From positions 222,095-286,094 of the forward strand of contig NZ_WEGH01000007.1 of the NCBI RefSeq assembly GCF_009604375.1: a stretch of 64,000 nt of DNA. The letters run 5' to 3'. A program made the position numbers and the translations under genes. The DNA is from Actinomadura macrotermitis. GTDB lineage: Bacteria; Actinomycetota; Actinomycetes; Streptosporangiales; Streptosporangiaceae. The notes below the pieces were generated by a model. It was not told the DNA's origin and did no database searches. It saw only the letters and a list, made by a program, of their open reading frames with translations. Positions 52,213 to 61,981 of this stretch are shown here, in pieces (within the stretch, counting starts at the first letter, position 1; each line of letters starts with the position of its first letter).

Positions 52213-52233
52213 CATCATGAAGGGCGGGGCGAC

Positions 52234-53262
52234 ATGGGAATCCGGGCGGCGGTGGCCGGCGCCAGCGGGTACGCGGGCGGCGAGATCCTGCGCATCCTCG
52301 CGGGGCACCCCGAGTTCGAGATCGAGACGGTGACCGCGGGCGGCAACGCCGGCACCGAGCTGGGCGCGCACCAGCCGCACCTGCGCTCGCTGGCGGACCG
52401 GGTGCTGGCCGAGACCACCCCCGAGACCCTGGCCGGGCACGACGTGGTCTTCCTCGGCCTGCCGCACGGCCAGTCCGGCCCGCTCGCCGAGCGGCTCGGC
52501 GACGACGTGCTGGTGGTCGACTGCGGCGCCGACTTCCGGCTCGCCGGGGCCGACGACTGGACCCGCTTCTACGGCACCCCGCACGCCGGCACCTGGCCCT
52601 ACGGCCTGCCCGAGCTGCCGGGCCAGCGCGAGATCCTGCGCGAGACGCGCCGGATCGCGGTCCCCGGCTGCTACCCCACCTCGGTCACCCTCGCGCTGTT
52701 CCCGGCGTTCGCCGCCGGGATCGCCGAGCCCGACGTGGTGGTCGTCGCCGCGTCCGGCACCTCCGGCGCGGGCCGCGCGCCGAAGCCGAACCTGCTCGGC
52801 AGCGAGGTCATGGGCTCGGTCTCGGCCTACGGCGTCGGCGGCGTGCACCGGCACACCCCCGAGATGATCCAGAACCTCAGCGCGGTCGCGGGGGAGCCGG
52901 TGACGGTGTCGTTCACCCCGACGCTCGCCCCGATGAGCCGCGGCATCCTGGCCACCTGCACCGCCAAGGCCCGGCCCGGCGTCACCGCCGCGTCGCTGCG
53001 GGCCGTCTACACCGATGCCTACGCCGGCGAGCCGTTCGTGGAGCTGCTGCCCGAGGGGCAGTGGCCCGCGACCGCCATGACGCTCGGCGCCAACACCGCC
53101 CTCGTCCAGGTCGCCCACGACGAGGCCGCCGGCCGCATCGTCGTGGTCGCCGCCATCGACAACCTCACCAAGGGCACCGGCGGCGGTGCGGTGCAGAGCG
53201 CCAACATCGCCCTCGGCCTGCCCGAGCAGCTCGGTCTCACCACGATCGGAGTGTCCCCTTGA
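52234..53262 (+). CDS. argC: N-acetyl-gamma-glutamyl-phosphate reductase
   Basis: 342 residues. Third step of arginine synthesis, NADPH reduction of N-acetylglutamyl phosphate. The Rossmann start VAGASGYAGGEILR, the catalytic Cys146 in VPGCYPTSV, and SGTSGAGRAPK are present. ATG 52234 is chosen for the family N-terminus MGIRAAVAGASGYAG and the AAGGGCGGGG upstream; longer frames run into the promoter. Its stop overlaps argJ (TTGA). Confidence 0.96.
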   Translation: MGIRAAVAGASGYAGGEILRILAGHPEFEIETVTAGGNAGTELGAHQPHLRSLADRVLAETTPETLAGHDVVFLGLPHGQSGPLAERLGDDVLVVDCGADFRLAGADDWTRFYGTPHAGTWPYGLPELPGQREILRETRRIAVPGCYPTSVTLALFPAFAAGIAEPDVVVVAASGTSGAGRAPKPNLLGSEVMGSVSAYGVGGVHRHTPEMIQNLSAVAGEPVTVSFTPTLAPMSRGILATCTAKARPGVTAASLRAVYTDAYAGEPFVELLPEGQWPATAMTLGANTALVQVAHDEAAGRIVVVAAIDNLTKGTGGGAVQSANIALGLPEQLGLTTIGVSP

Positions 53263-54416
53263 GCGTCACCGCCCCCCAGGGGTTCCGCGCCGCCGGCGTC
53301 GTCGCCGGCCTGAAGGACAGCGGCGCCCGCGACCTGGCCCTGGTCGTCAACGACGGACCGTCGCGCGCGGCGGCCGGCGTGTTCACCGCCAACCGCGTCA
53401 AGGCCGCGCCGGTCCTGTGGACCGAGCAGGTCGTCCAGGGCGGCCGCGTGCACGCGGTCGTGCTGAACTCCGGCGGCGCCAACGCCTGCACCGGCGCCCC
53501 CGGCTTCCAGGACACCCACGCCACCGCCGAGAAGGTCGCCGCGGCGCTCGGCGACTCGGCCGGCGAGGTCGCGGTCTGCTCCACCGGCCTGATCGGCGTG
53601 CGGCTGCCCATGGACCGGCTGCTGCCGGGCGTGGACGCCGCCGCCGCGGAGCTGTCGCGCGGCGACGGCGGGCTCGCCGCCGCCGACGCGATCCGCACCA
53701 CCGACACCGTCGCCAAGATCGCCTTCCGGCAGGGCGAGGGCGGCTACCGGATCGGCGGCATGGCCAAGGGCGCCGGCATGCTCGCCCCGTCCCTGGCGAC
53801 CATGCTGTGCGTCATCACCACCGACGCCGACCTGGACGCCGCCGCGCTGGACCGGGCGCTGCGCGCCGCGACCGGCGTCACCCTGGACCGGCTGGACTCC
53901 GACGGCTGCATGTCGACCAACGACACCGTGCTGCTGCTCGCCTCCGGCGCCACCGGCGTCACCCCCGGCGAGGCCGAGTTCACCGCGCTGCTCACCGACC
54001 TGTGCCAGGACCTCACCCGGCAGCTGCTGGTGGATGCCGAGGGCGCCTCCAAGGCCATCGCCATCGAGGTCGTCGGCGCCGCCAGCGAGGCCGACGCGGT
54101 CACCGCGGGCCGCGCGGTCGCCCGCAACAACCTGCTGAAGTGCGCCATCCACGGCGAGGACCCCAACTGGGGCCGGGTGCTGTCGGCGGTGGGCACCACG
54201 GACGCGGTCTTCGAGCCCGACCAGCTGAACGTCGCCGTCAACGGCGTGTGGGTGTGCCGGGGCGGCGCGGTCGGCGACGACCGCGACAAGGTCGACCTGC
54301 GCCCCCGGGACGTGACGATCACCGTCGACCTGTCGGCGGGCCCGCACAGCGCGACCGTCTGGACGACCGACCTCACGGCCGCCTACGTCCACGAGAACTC
54401 GGCGTACTCCACATGA
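53259..54416 (+). CDS. argJ: Ornithine acetyltransferase/N-acetylglutamate synthase
   Basis: 385 residues. Recycles the acetyl group from N-acetylornithine to glutamate; bifunctional forms also use acetyl-CoA. The self-cleavage site is Thr181 in KGAGMLAPSLATMLC, which gives alpha and beta chains. The start is a TTG at 53259 sharing bases with the argC stop; GGAG lies seven bases upstream and no ATG/GTG fits the family start. Whether it is bifunctional cannot be read here. Confidence 0.95.
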   Translation: MSVTAPQGFRAAGVVAGLKDSGARDLALVVNDGPSRAAAGVFTANRVKAAPVLWTEQVVQGGRVHAVVLNSGGANACTGAPGFQDTHATAEKVAAALGDSAGEVAVCSTGLIGVRLPMDRLLPGVDAAAAELSRGDGGLAAADAIRTTDTVAKIAFRQGEGGYRIGGMAKGAGMLAPSLATMLCVITTDADLDAAALDRALRAATGVTLDRLDSDGCMSTNDTVLLLASGATGVTPGEAEFTALLTDLCQDLTRQLLVDAEGASKAIAIEVVGAASEADAVTAGRAVARNNLLKCAIHGEDPNWGRVLSAVGTTDAVFEPDQLNVAVNGVWVCRGGAVGDDRDKVDLRPRDVTITVDLSAGPHSATVWTTDLTAAYVHENSAYST

Positions 54417-55357
54417 GCGGCGCGGAGTCGATGAGCCTGGTGAGCGGCGCCCGGATGCGCAAGAACCGGGCCGGGGTGATGTCCAAGGCCGAGACGCTGA
54501 TCAAGGCCCTGCCGTGGCTGGAGCGGTTCCACGGCACCACCGTCGTCATCAAGTACGGCGGCCACGCGATGACCGACGAGGAGCTGCGCCACTCCTTCGC
54601 CGAGGACGTGGTGTTCCTGCGCTACGCCGGGCTGAAGCCGGTGATCGTGCACGGCGGCGGCCCGCAGATCAACGCGGCGCTGACCAAGGCCGGCATCGAG
54701 TCGACCTTCACCGCCGGGCTGCGGGTGACCACGCCCGAGGCGATGGAGGTGGTGCGGATGGTGCTGGTCGGCCAGGTCGGCCGGGACGTCGTCGGCCTGA
54801 TCAACCGGCACGGCGCGTTCGCGGTCGGCATGTCCGGCGAGGACGCCAACCTGTTCGTCGCCGAGCGCAAGCACGCGATCGTCGACGGCGAGCCGGTCGA
54901 CATCGGCCAGGTCGGCGAGATCGTCGAGGTGCAGGTCGGCGCGGTGAAGGCGCTGCTGGACGACGGCCGCATCCCGGTGGTGTCCAGCGTCGCGCGCGGC
55001 GACGACGGCGAGGTCTACAACGTCAACGCCGACACCGCCGCCGCGGCCCTGGCCGTCGCGCTGGACGCCACCAAGCTGGTCGTGCTCACCGACGTGGAGG
55101 GCCTGTACGCCGACTGGCCCGACAGCGACGACGTGATCGACAGCCTCACCACCGACGAGCTGGCCGCGCTGCTGCCGGGCCTGTCGGCCGGCATGGTGCC
55201 GAAGATGGAGGCGTGCCTGCACGCGGTGCGCGGCGGCGTCCCGCAGGCGCACGTGCTGGACGGCCGGGTGCTGCACTCGCTGCTGCTGGAGATCTTCACC
55301 GACGAAGGAATCGGGACCATGGTCCTGCCGAGCCCCCCGGGAGCCCCGGTCTCATGA
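54413..55357 (+). CDS. argB: Acetylglutamate kinase
   Basis: 314 residues of the amino acid kinase fold. Phosphorylates N-acetylglutamate. VVIKYGGHAM, VIVHGGGPQIN and NVNADTAAAALA mark the phosphate and substrate sites; an N-terminal helix of about 25 residues is typical of arginine-inhibited hexameric enzymes. ATG 54413 overlaps the argJ stop (ATGA); a second ATG at 54431 is possible. Stop overlaps argD. Confidence 0.96.
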   Translation: MSGAESMSLVSGARMRKNRAGVMSKAETLIKALPWLERFHGTTVVIKYGGHAMTDEELRHSFAEDVVFLRYAGLKPVIVHGGGPQINAALTKAGIESTFTAGLRVTTPEAMEVVRMVLVGQVGRDVVGLINRHGAFAVGMSGEDANLFVAERKHAIVDGEPVDIGQVGEIVEVQVGAVKALLDDGRIPVVSSVARGDDGEVYNVNADTAAAALAVALDATKLVVLTDVEGLYADWPDSDDVIDSLTTDELAALLPGLSAGMVPKMEACLHAVRGGVPQAHVLDGRVLHSLLLEIFTDEGIGTMVLPSPPGAPVS

Positions 55358-56550
55358 CCCGCAACGACGACCTGAAGGCGCGGTACGAGGCCGCGTTCAT
55401 GCCCAACTACGGCGTGCCGCCGCTCGCCCTCGCGCGCGGCGCGGGCAGCACCGTGTGGGACGTGGACGGCAACGCCTACCTCGACCTGATCGCCGGCATC
55501 GCGGTCAGCTCCCTCGGCCACGGCCACCCGGCCCTGGCCGAGGCGGTCGCCGCGCAGGCGGCGGCCCTCGCGCACACCTCGAACCTGTTCCTGCACGAGC
55601 CCGAGGTGCGCCTCGCCGAGAAGCTCGTGGAGCTCGCCGGCGGCGACGCGAGGGCCTTCCTGACCAACAGCGGCACCGAGGCCAACGAGTGCGCGCTGAA
55701 GCTGGCCATCAAGTACGGCAAGACCCACGGCCGGTCCTACTTCGTGGCGACCGAGAACGGCTTCCACGGCCGCTCGATGGGCGCGCTGTCGCTGACCGGC
55801 AAGCAGTCGATCCGCGAGCCGTTCGGCCCGTACGCCCTCGACGTGCGGTTCGTCCCCTACGGCGACGCCGCCGCGCTGGAGGCCGCCGTCACCGCCGACT
55901 GCGCCGCGGTGTTCCTGGAGCCGACGCAGGGCGAGGCCGGCGTCGTCCCGCCGCAGCCCGGCTACTTCGCCGCGGCCCGGCGCGTCTGCGACGCCACCGG
56001 CGCGCTGTTCGTCGCCGACGAGATCCAGTCCGCGATCGGCCGGACCGGCGCCTGGTTCGCCTTCCAGCACGAAGACGCCCGCCCCGACGTCCTCACCCTC
56101 GCCAAGGGCCTCGGCGGCGGCCTGCCGGTCGGCGCGTGCCTGGCGTTCGGCGCGCACGGCTCGATCTTCGCCAAGGGCGACCACGGCTCCACCTTCGGCG
56201 GCAACCCCGTCAGCGCCGCCGCCGCCCTCGCGGTGATCGCCACCATCGAGGCCGACGGCCTGCTGGACCACGTCACCGAGGTGGGGGAGATCCTCACCGA
56301 GGGCGTCGCCGCCGTCGACCACCCGCTGCTGGCGGGCGTGCGGGGCCGGGGCCTCTGGCGCGCGCTCGTGCTCACCGCCGCCAAGGCCGGCGCCGTCGAG
56401 GCCGCCGCCCGCGCCGCCGGGTTCCTGGTCAACGCCGTCCAGCCCGACGCGATCCGGCTCGCCCCGCCGCTGATCCTCACCGCCGCCGAAGCCCGCGCGT
56501 TCGCAGGAGCCCTCCCCGCGATCCTCGACGCCGCCGACAAGGAGAACTGA
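55354..56550 (+). CDS. argD: Acetylornithine aminotransferase
   Basis: 398-residue class III PLP aminotransferase. Schiff-base lysine is Lys251 in LTLAKGLGGGLPVGA; LTNSGTEANECALKLA and FVADEIQSAIGRTG bind cofactor. Converts N-acetylglutamate semialdehyde to N-acetylornithine. ATG 55354 overlaps the argB stop. Confidence 0.96.
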   Translation: MTRNDDLKARYEAAFMPNYGVPPLALARGAGSTVWDVDGNAYLDLIAGIAVSSLGHGHPALAEAVAAQAAALAHTSNLFLHEPEVRLAEKLVELAGGDARAFLTNSGTEANECALKLAIKYGKTHGRSYFVATENGFHGRSMGALSLTGKQSIREPFGPYALDVRFVPYGDAAALEAAVTADCAAVFLEPTQGEAGVVPPQPGYFAAARRVCDATGALFVADEIQSAIGRTGAWFAFQHEDARPDVLTLAKGLGGGLPVGACLAFGAHGSIFAKGDHGSTFGGNPVSAAAALAVIATIEADGLLDHVTEVGEILTEGVAAVDHPLLAGVRGRGLWRALVLTAAKAGAVEAAARAAGFLVNAVQPDAIRLAPPLILTAAEARAFAGALPAILDAADKEN

Positions 56551-56553
56551 CCG

Positions 56554-57474
56554 ATGACCCGGCACTTCCTGCGCGACGACGACCTCACCCAGGCCGAGCA
56601 GGCCGAGGTCCTGGACCTCGCCGCCGCCATGAAGCGCGACCGGTTCGCCCGCCGGCCCCTCGCCGGCCCCCGGTCGGTCGCGGTGCTGTTCGACAAGCCC
56701 TCCACCCGCACCCGCGTCTCCTTCGCCGTCGGCATCGCCGAGCTCGGCGGCAACGCCCTGGTGATGGACGCCGGCAGCAGCCAGCTCGGCCGCGGCGAGT
56801 CCATCGCCGACACCGCCCGGGTGCTGGAGCGGCAGGTCAGCGCCATCGTGTGGCGGACCGCCGGGCAGGAGCGGATCGAGGAGATGGCCGCCGGCACCAC
56901 CGTCCCGGTCGTCAACGCCCTCACCGACCTGTTCCACCCGTGCCAGATCCTGGCCGACCTGCAGACCGTCCGCGAGGCCAAGGGCGACCTGCCCGGCCGC
57001 ACCCTCGCCTACTTCGGCGACGGCGCCAACAACATGGCCCACTCCTACCTGCTCGGCTGCGCCACCGCCGGCATGCACGTGCGGGTCGCGCACCCCGCCG
57101 AGCTGCCGCCGGACGCCGCCGTCGTCGCCCGCGCCACCGAGATCGCCGCCGCCACCGGCGGCTCGGTCACCGTGACCGACGACGCCAAGGCCGCCGCCGA
57201 GGGCGCCGACGTCCTCGCCACCGACACCTGGGTGTCGATGGGGCAGGAGGGCAAGGACACCGCCCTGTACGAGCCCTACGCCGTCGACGAGGCGCTGCTC
57301 GCCCTCGCCGCGCCCGGCGCGGCCGTGCTGCACTGCCTGCCCGCCTACCGCGGCAAGGAGATCGCCGCGTCCGTCCTGGACGGCCCGCAGAGCCTGGTGT
57401 GGGACGAGGCCGAGAACCGGCTGCACGCGCAGAAGGCCCTGCTGACCTGGCTGCTGGAGAAGACCGCGCCATGA
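56554..57474 (+). CDS. argF: Ornithine carbamoyltransferase
   Basis: 306 residues. Carbamoyl-phosphate site STRTR (50-54), FHPCQILADL, and the ornithine motif with HCLPA (260-264). Makes citrulline. ATG 56554 begins three bases after argD; its stop overlaps argR. Confidence 0.96.
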   Translation: MTRHFLRDDDLTQAEQAEVLDLAAAMKRDRFARRPLAGPRSVAVLFDKPSTRTRVSFAVGIAELGGNALVMDAGSSQLGRGESIADTARVLERQVSAIVWRTAGQERIEEMAAGTTVPVVNALTDLFHPCQILADLQTVREAKGDLPGRTLAYFGDGANNMAHSYLLGCATAGMHVRVAHPAELPPDAAVVARATEIAAATGGSVTVTDDAKAAAEGADVLATDTWVSMGQEGKDTALYEPYAVDEALLALAAPGAAVLHCLPAYRGKEIAASVLDGPQSLVWDEAENRLHAQKALLTWLLEKTAP

Positions 57475-57986
57475 CCACACCGATGACCAAGGCCGCCCGG
57501 CACGCCAAGGTGATCGAGCTGCTGACCCGCCACCCCGTCCACTCGCAGGGGGAGCTGGCCAAGCTCCTGGCCGACGCGGGGCTGGAGGTCACCCAGGCCA
57601 CCCTGTCGCGGGACCTGGTCGAGATCGGCGCGGTCAAGCTGCGCGCCGACGACGGCAGCCTCATCTACGCCGTGCCGGGCGAGGGCGGGGACCGCATCCG
57701 GCGGGCCCGCACCGGCGCCGCCGAGACCTTCGGCGGCCGGCTGTCGCGGCTCGCCGCCGAACTGCTGGTCTCGGCCGAGGCGTCGGCCAACCTGGTCATC
57801 GTGCGCACCCCGCCCGGGGCCGCGCAGTACCTGGCCTCGGCCATCGACCACGCCGAATGGCAGAGCGTCCTCGGCACCGTCGCGGGCGACGACTCGATCC
57901 TGGTCATCGCGCGCGCGCCCGACGGCGGGGAGGACCTCGCGCAGGCCCTGCTCCGGCTCGCCGCCGGCCGCGAGCGACGAAGCTAG
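57471..57986 (+). CDS. argR: Arginine repressor ArgR
   Basis: 171 residues. Winged helix N-domain with SQGELAKLLADAGLEVTQATLSRDL, and a C-terminal hexamerisation/arginine-binding domain with GDDSILVIAR. Acts on ARG boxes such as those before argC, giving feedback control of its own operon. ATG 57471 overlaps the argF stop (ATGA). Confidence 0.95.
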   Translation: MTTPMTKAARHAKVIELLTRHPVHSQGELAKLLADAGLEVTQATLSRDLVEIGAVKLRADDGSLIYAVPGEGGDRIRRARTGAAETFGGRLSRLAAELLVSAEASANLVIVRTPPGAAQYLASAIDHAEWQSVLGTVAGDDSILVIARAPDGGEDLAQALLRLAAGRERRS

Positions 57987-58016
57987 GGGCGGCAGCGCCC
58001 CCGCCTCCGGCCTCGT

Positions 58017-58031
58017 CGTACGGCCCGTACG
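58017..58031. promoter_or_regulatory. Perfect palindrome before argG
   Basis: CGTACGG-C-CCGTACG, seven-base arms around one base, in the 91-base argR-argG gap. Could be an operator or a small hairpin. It does not match an ARG box. Confidence 0.35.
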
Positions 58032-58077
58032 GCACCCCATCCGCACCGCACACTTTTCACACGGGAGACACAAGATC

Positions 58078-59277
58078 ATGAGCGAGCGCGTCGTACTCGC
58101 CTACTCCGGCGGCCTGGACACCTCCGTCGCCATCCCCTACCTCGCCGAGCAGACCGGCGGGGAGGTCATCGCGGTCGCCCTGGACCTCGGCCAGGGCGGC
58201 GAGGACATGAACGTCATCCGCGAGCGGGCCCTCGCCTGCGGCGCCGTCGAGTCGATCGTGGTGGACGCCAAGGAGGAGTTCGCCCGCGACTTCTGCGTCC
58301 CGGCGCTGCAGGCCAACGCCCTCTACATGGACCGCTACCCGCTGGTGTCGGGCCTGTCCCGGCCGCTGATCGTCAAGCACCTGGTCGCCGCGGCCCGCCA
58401 GTTCGGCGGCACCGTGGTCTCGCACGGCTGCACCGGCAAGGGCAACGACCAGGTCCGCTTCGAGGCCGGCCTGTCCGCGCTGCACCCCGAGCTGAAGGTC
58501 ATCGCCCCGGCCCGCGACTACGCCTGGACCCGGGACAAGGCCATCGCCTTCGCCGAGGAGAAGGGCCTGCCGATCGAGGTGTCGGCCAAGTCGCCCTACT
58601 CCATCGACCAGAACCTGTGGGGCCGCGCCGTCGAGACCGGCTTCCTGGAGGACATCTGGAACGGGCCGATCGAGGACCTGTACGACTACACCGCCGACCC
58701 CGCGCAGCCGCGCGAGGCCGACGAGGTCGTCGTCACCTTCGCCGGCGGCGTCCCGGTCGCGCTGGACGGCCGCGCCCTCACCCCGTTCCAGATCATCGAC
58801 GAGATGAACAAGCGGGCCGGCGCCCAGGGCATCGGCCGGATCGACATGGTCGAGGACCGGCTCGTCGGCATCAAGAGCCGCGAGGTCTACGAGGCCCCCG
58901 CCGCGATCGCGCTGATCACCGCGCACATGGAGCTGGAGAACGTCACCGTCGAGCGCGACCTGGCCCGCTTCAAGCGGTCGGTCGACCAGCGGTGGGGCGA
59001 GCTCGTCTACGACGGCCTGTGGTTCTCGCCGCTGAAGGGCGCCCTGGACGCCTTCATCGCCGACGCCCAGCAGCACGTCTCCGGCGACATCCGGCTGCGC
59101 ATGCACGCCGGCCAGGCCGTCGTCACCGGCCGGCGCAGCGGCGCCTCGCTGTACAGCTACGACCTGGCCACCTACGACACCGGCGACACCTTCGACCAGA
59201 GCCTGGCCAAGGGCTTCGTCGAGCTGTGGAGCCTGCCCAGCAAGATCGCCGCGATGCGGGACCGCGCGCAGGGCTGA
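58078..59277 (+). CDS. argG: Argininosuccinate synthase
   Basis: 399 residues. ATP-binding P-loop AYSGGLDTSVAI, SHGCTGKGNDQVRFE and the SPYSIDQNLWGRA block are typical of the bacterial class. Joins citrulline and aspartate. ATG 58078 has GGGAGA upstream. Separate from argCJBDFR by 91 bases, so read-through or its own promoter are both possible. Confidence 0.96.
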   Translation: MSERVVLAYSGGLDTSVAIPYLAEQTGGEVIAVALDLGQGGEDMNVIRERALACGAVESIVVDAKEEFARDFCVPALQANALYMDRYPLVSGLSRPLIVKHLVAAARQFGGTVVSHGCTGKGNDQVRFEAGLSALHPELKVIAPARDYAWTRDKAIAFAEEKGLPIEVSAKSPYSIDQNLWGRAVETGFLEDIWNGPIEDLYDYTADPAQPREADEVVVTFAGGVPVALDGRALTPFQIIDEMNKRAGAQGIGRIDMVEDRLVGIKSREVYEAPAAIALITAHMELENVTVERDLARFKRSVDQRWGELVYDGLWFSPLKGALDAFIADAQQHVSGDIRLRMHAGQAVVTGRRSGASLYSYDLATYDTGDTFDQSLAKGFVELWSLPSKIAAMRDRAQG

Positions 59278-59292
59278 CGGCCCCGCGGGAAC

Positions 59293-59319
59293 GGGTGATC
59301 CGGGCAGACCGGATCACCC
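59293..59319 (+). terminator. Hairpin after argG
   Basis: Perfect 11-base-pair stem (59293-59303 with 59309-59319), five-base loop, no T run. Confidence 0.5.
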
Positions 59320-59334
59320 GGCCCGGCGCGTGGT

Positions 59335-59364
59335 TTGGCACGGCCCCCGTGCGGGGTGTATCCG
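59335..59364 (+). promoter_or_regulatory. Candidate argH promoter
   Basis: TTGGCA (59335-59340), 18 bases, TATCCG (59359-59364), about 45 bases before argH. Good -35, moderate -10. Confidence 0.4.
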
Positions 59365-59407
59365 TGCAGTGGAAGCAACGTCCAGCGGTGGGAAGAAGAG
59401 GAATCTC

Positions 59408-60826
<1,419 letters not shown>

Positions 60827-60884
60827 CCCGGCCGGGGGCGCCGGACGGTACCGTGATCGTCCGGCGACCCCCAGGTGGAGGACC

Positions 60885-61517
60885 ATGACCGCGACACCCC
60901 TGCCTCGCGACTTCTTCGACCGCCCCGTCGACGAGGTCGCCCCGGCCCTGCTCGGCCGCGTCCTCGTCCACGCCACGCCCGAGGGCGAGGCCGCGGTGCG
61001 GCTCACCGAGGTCGAGGCCTACGCGGGCCCGCTCGACCCGGCGTCCCACTCCTACCGGGGGCGCACCCCGCGCAACGACGTCATGTGGGGGCCGCCCGGC
61101 CACGCCTACGTGTACTTCACCTACGGCATGCACTTCTGCGTGAATCTGGTCTGCGGCCCGGACGGCATGTCCTCGGCCGTCCTGCTGCGCGCCGGCGAGA
61201 TCGTCGCCGGGCAGGACCTGGCGCAGGCCCGCCGGCCCCGCTCCAGCGTCCGCGACCTGGCGCGCGGGCCCGCGCGCCTCTGCCAGGCCCTCGCCATCGT
61301 CCGCGAGCACAACGGCCTGGACGTCTGCGACCCCGCCTCCACCCTGCGCATCCTGGACGGCGTCCCCGCCGACCCCGCCACCGTGCGCACCGGGCCGCGC
61401 ACCGGCGTCAGCTCCGCCAAGGACACCCCCTGGCGGTTCTGGATCGACGGCGACCCCTCCGTCTCGCCCTACCGCGAGCACGTGCCCCGCAAGCGCCGGC
61501 CGGCCGGCCGTGCCTGA
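60885..61517 (+). CDS. DNA-3-methyladenine glycosylase (AAG/MPG type)
   Basis: 210 residues. The catalytic glutamate is Glu42 in RLTEVEAYAG; DVMWGPPGHAYVYFTYGMHFCVNLVC is the DNA-intercalating core, and the later GPARLCQALAI and PRTGVSSAKD blocks are conserved. Removes alkylated purines. Stands between argH and tyrS, as in mycobacteria. ATG 60885 has GTGGAGGA upstream. Its last eight bases overlap the following gene. Confidence 0.93.
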   Translation: MTATPLPRDFFDRPVDEVAPALLGRVLVHATPEGEAAVRLTEVEAYAGPLDPASHSYRGRTPRNDVMWGPPGHAYVYFTYGMHFCVNLVCGPDGMSSAVLLRAGEIVAGQDLAQARRPRSSVRDLARGPARLCQALAIVREHNGLDVCDPASTLRILDGVPADPATVRTGPRTGVSSAKDTPWRFWIDGDPSVSPYREHVPRKRRPAGRA

Positions 61518-61896
61518 GCGCCTCGCCGGCCTGGTCATCGGCCTGGTGACCGCGACCCTGCTGACGACCCTCGCCCTCTGGGCCGACGCGCAGACCACCG
61601 ACCGCAAGCTGATCGGCAAGGCCGTCCAGCCCGCGACGATCGCCTACCCCGACGAGTCGGTCCACTACGCCGGGGTGTTCGAGGCGCGCACCGGGGTCTT
61701 CGGCCGCCACCGCCCCTACGAGCTGGTCGTCGGCCACGACCCCGGCCTCACCTACGGCCACCTGGTCGAGCTGGAAGTGCTCGACAGCCGGCCCGTCCTC
61801 GCCGGCGCCGACTGGCGGCCCGAGGGCGTCCGGCTGCGCTTCGCCTCCGGGCACGAGGTGTTCGTCCCGGCGCGCGCCTTCATGTACGGCCGGTGA
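61510..61896 (+). CDS. Small exported or membrane-anchored protein of unknown function
   Basis: 128 residues. A single N-terminal hydrophobic segment (about 6-24, LAGLVIGLVTATLLTTLAL) is followed by a beta-rich domain with VVGHDPGLTYGHLVELEVL and GHEVFVPARAFMYGR. I do not recognise a family. GTG 61510 overlaps the glycosylase stop by eight bases, so they are translationally coupled. Codon use is like its neighbours. Confidence 0.65.
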   Translation: MPERLAGLVIGLVTATLLTTLALWADAQTTDRKLIGKAVQPATIAYPDESVHYAGVFEARTGVFGRHRPYELVVGHDPGLTYGHLVELEVLDSRPVLAGADWRPEGVRLRFASGHEVFVPARAFMYGR

Positions 61897-61917
61897 GCCG
61901 CCCGAATACCGTTACCG

Positions 61918-61946
61918 TTGACGCCGTTCCATCGGGCACCCTGATG
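61918..61946 (+). promoter_or_regulatory. Candidate tyrS promoter
   Basis: TTGACG (61918-61923) with CTGATG 17 bases later (61941-61946), 35 bases before the tyrS start. The -35 is good, the -10 weak. Confidence 0.35.
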
Positions 61947-61981
61947 GACGTACCCGAAGCAAGCCGGAGACGAGGAAGAAC

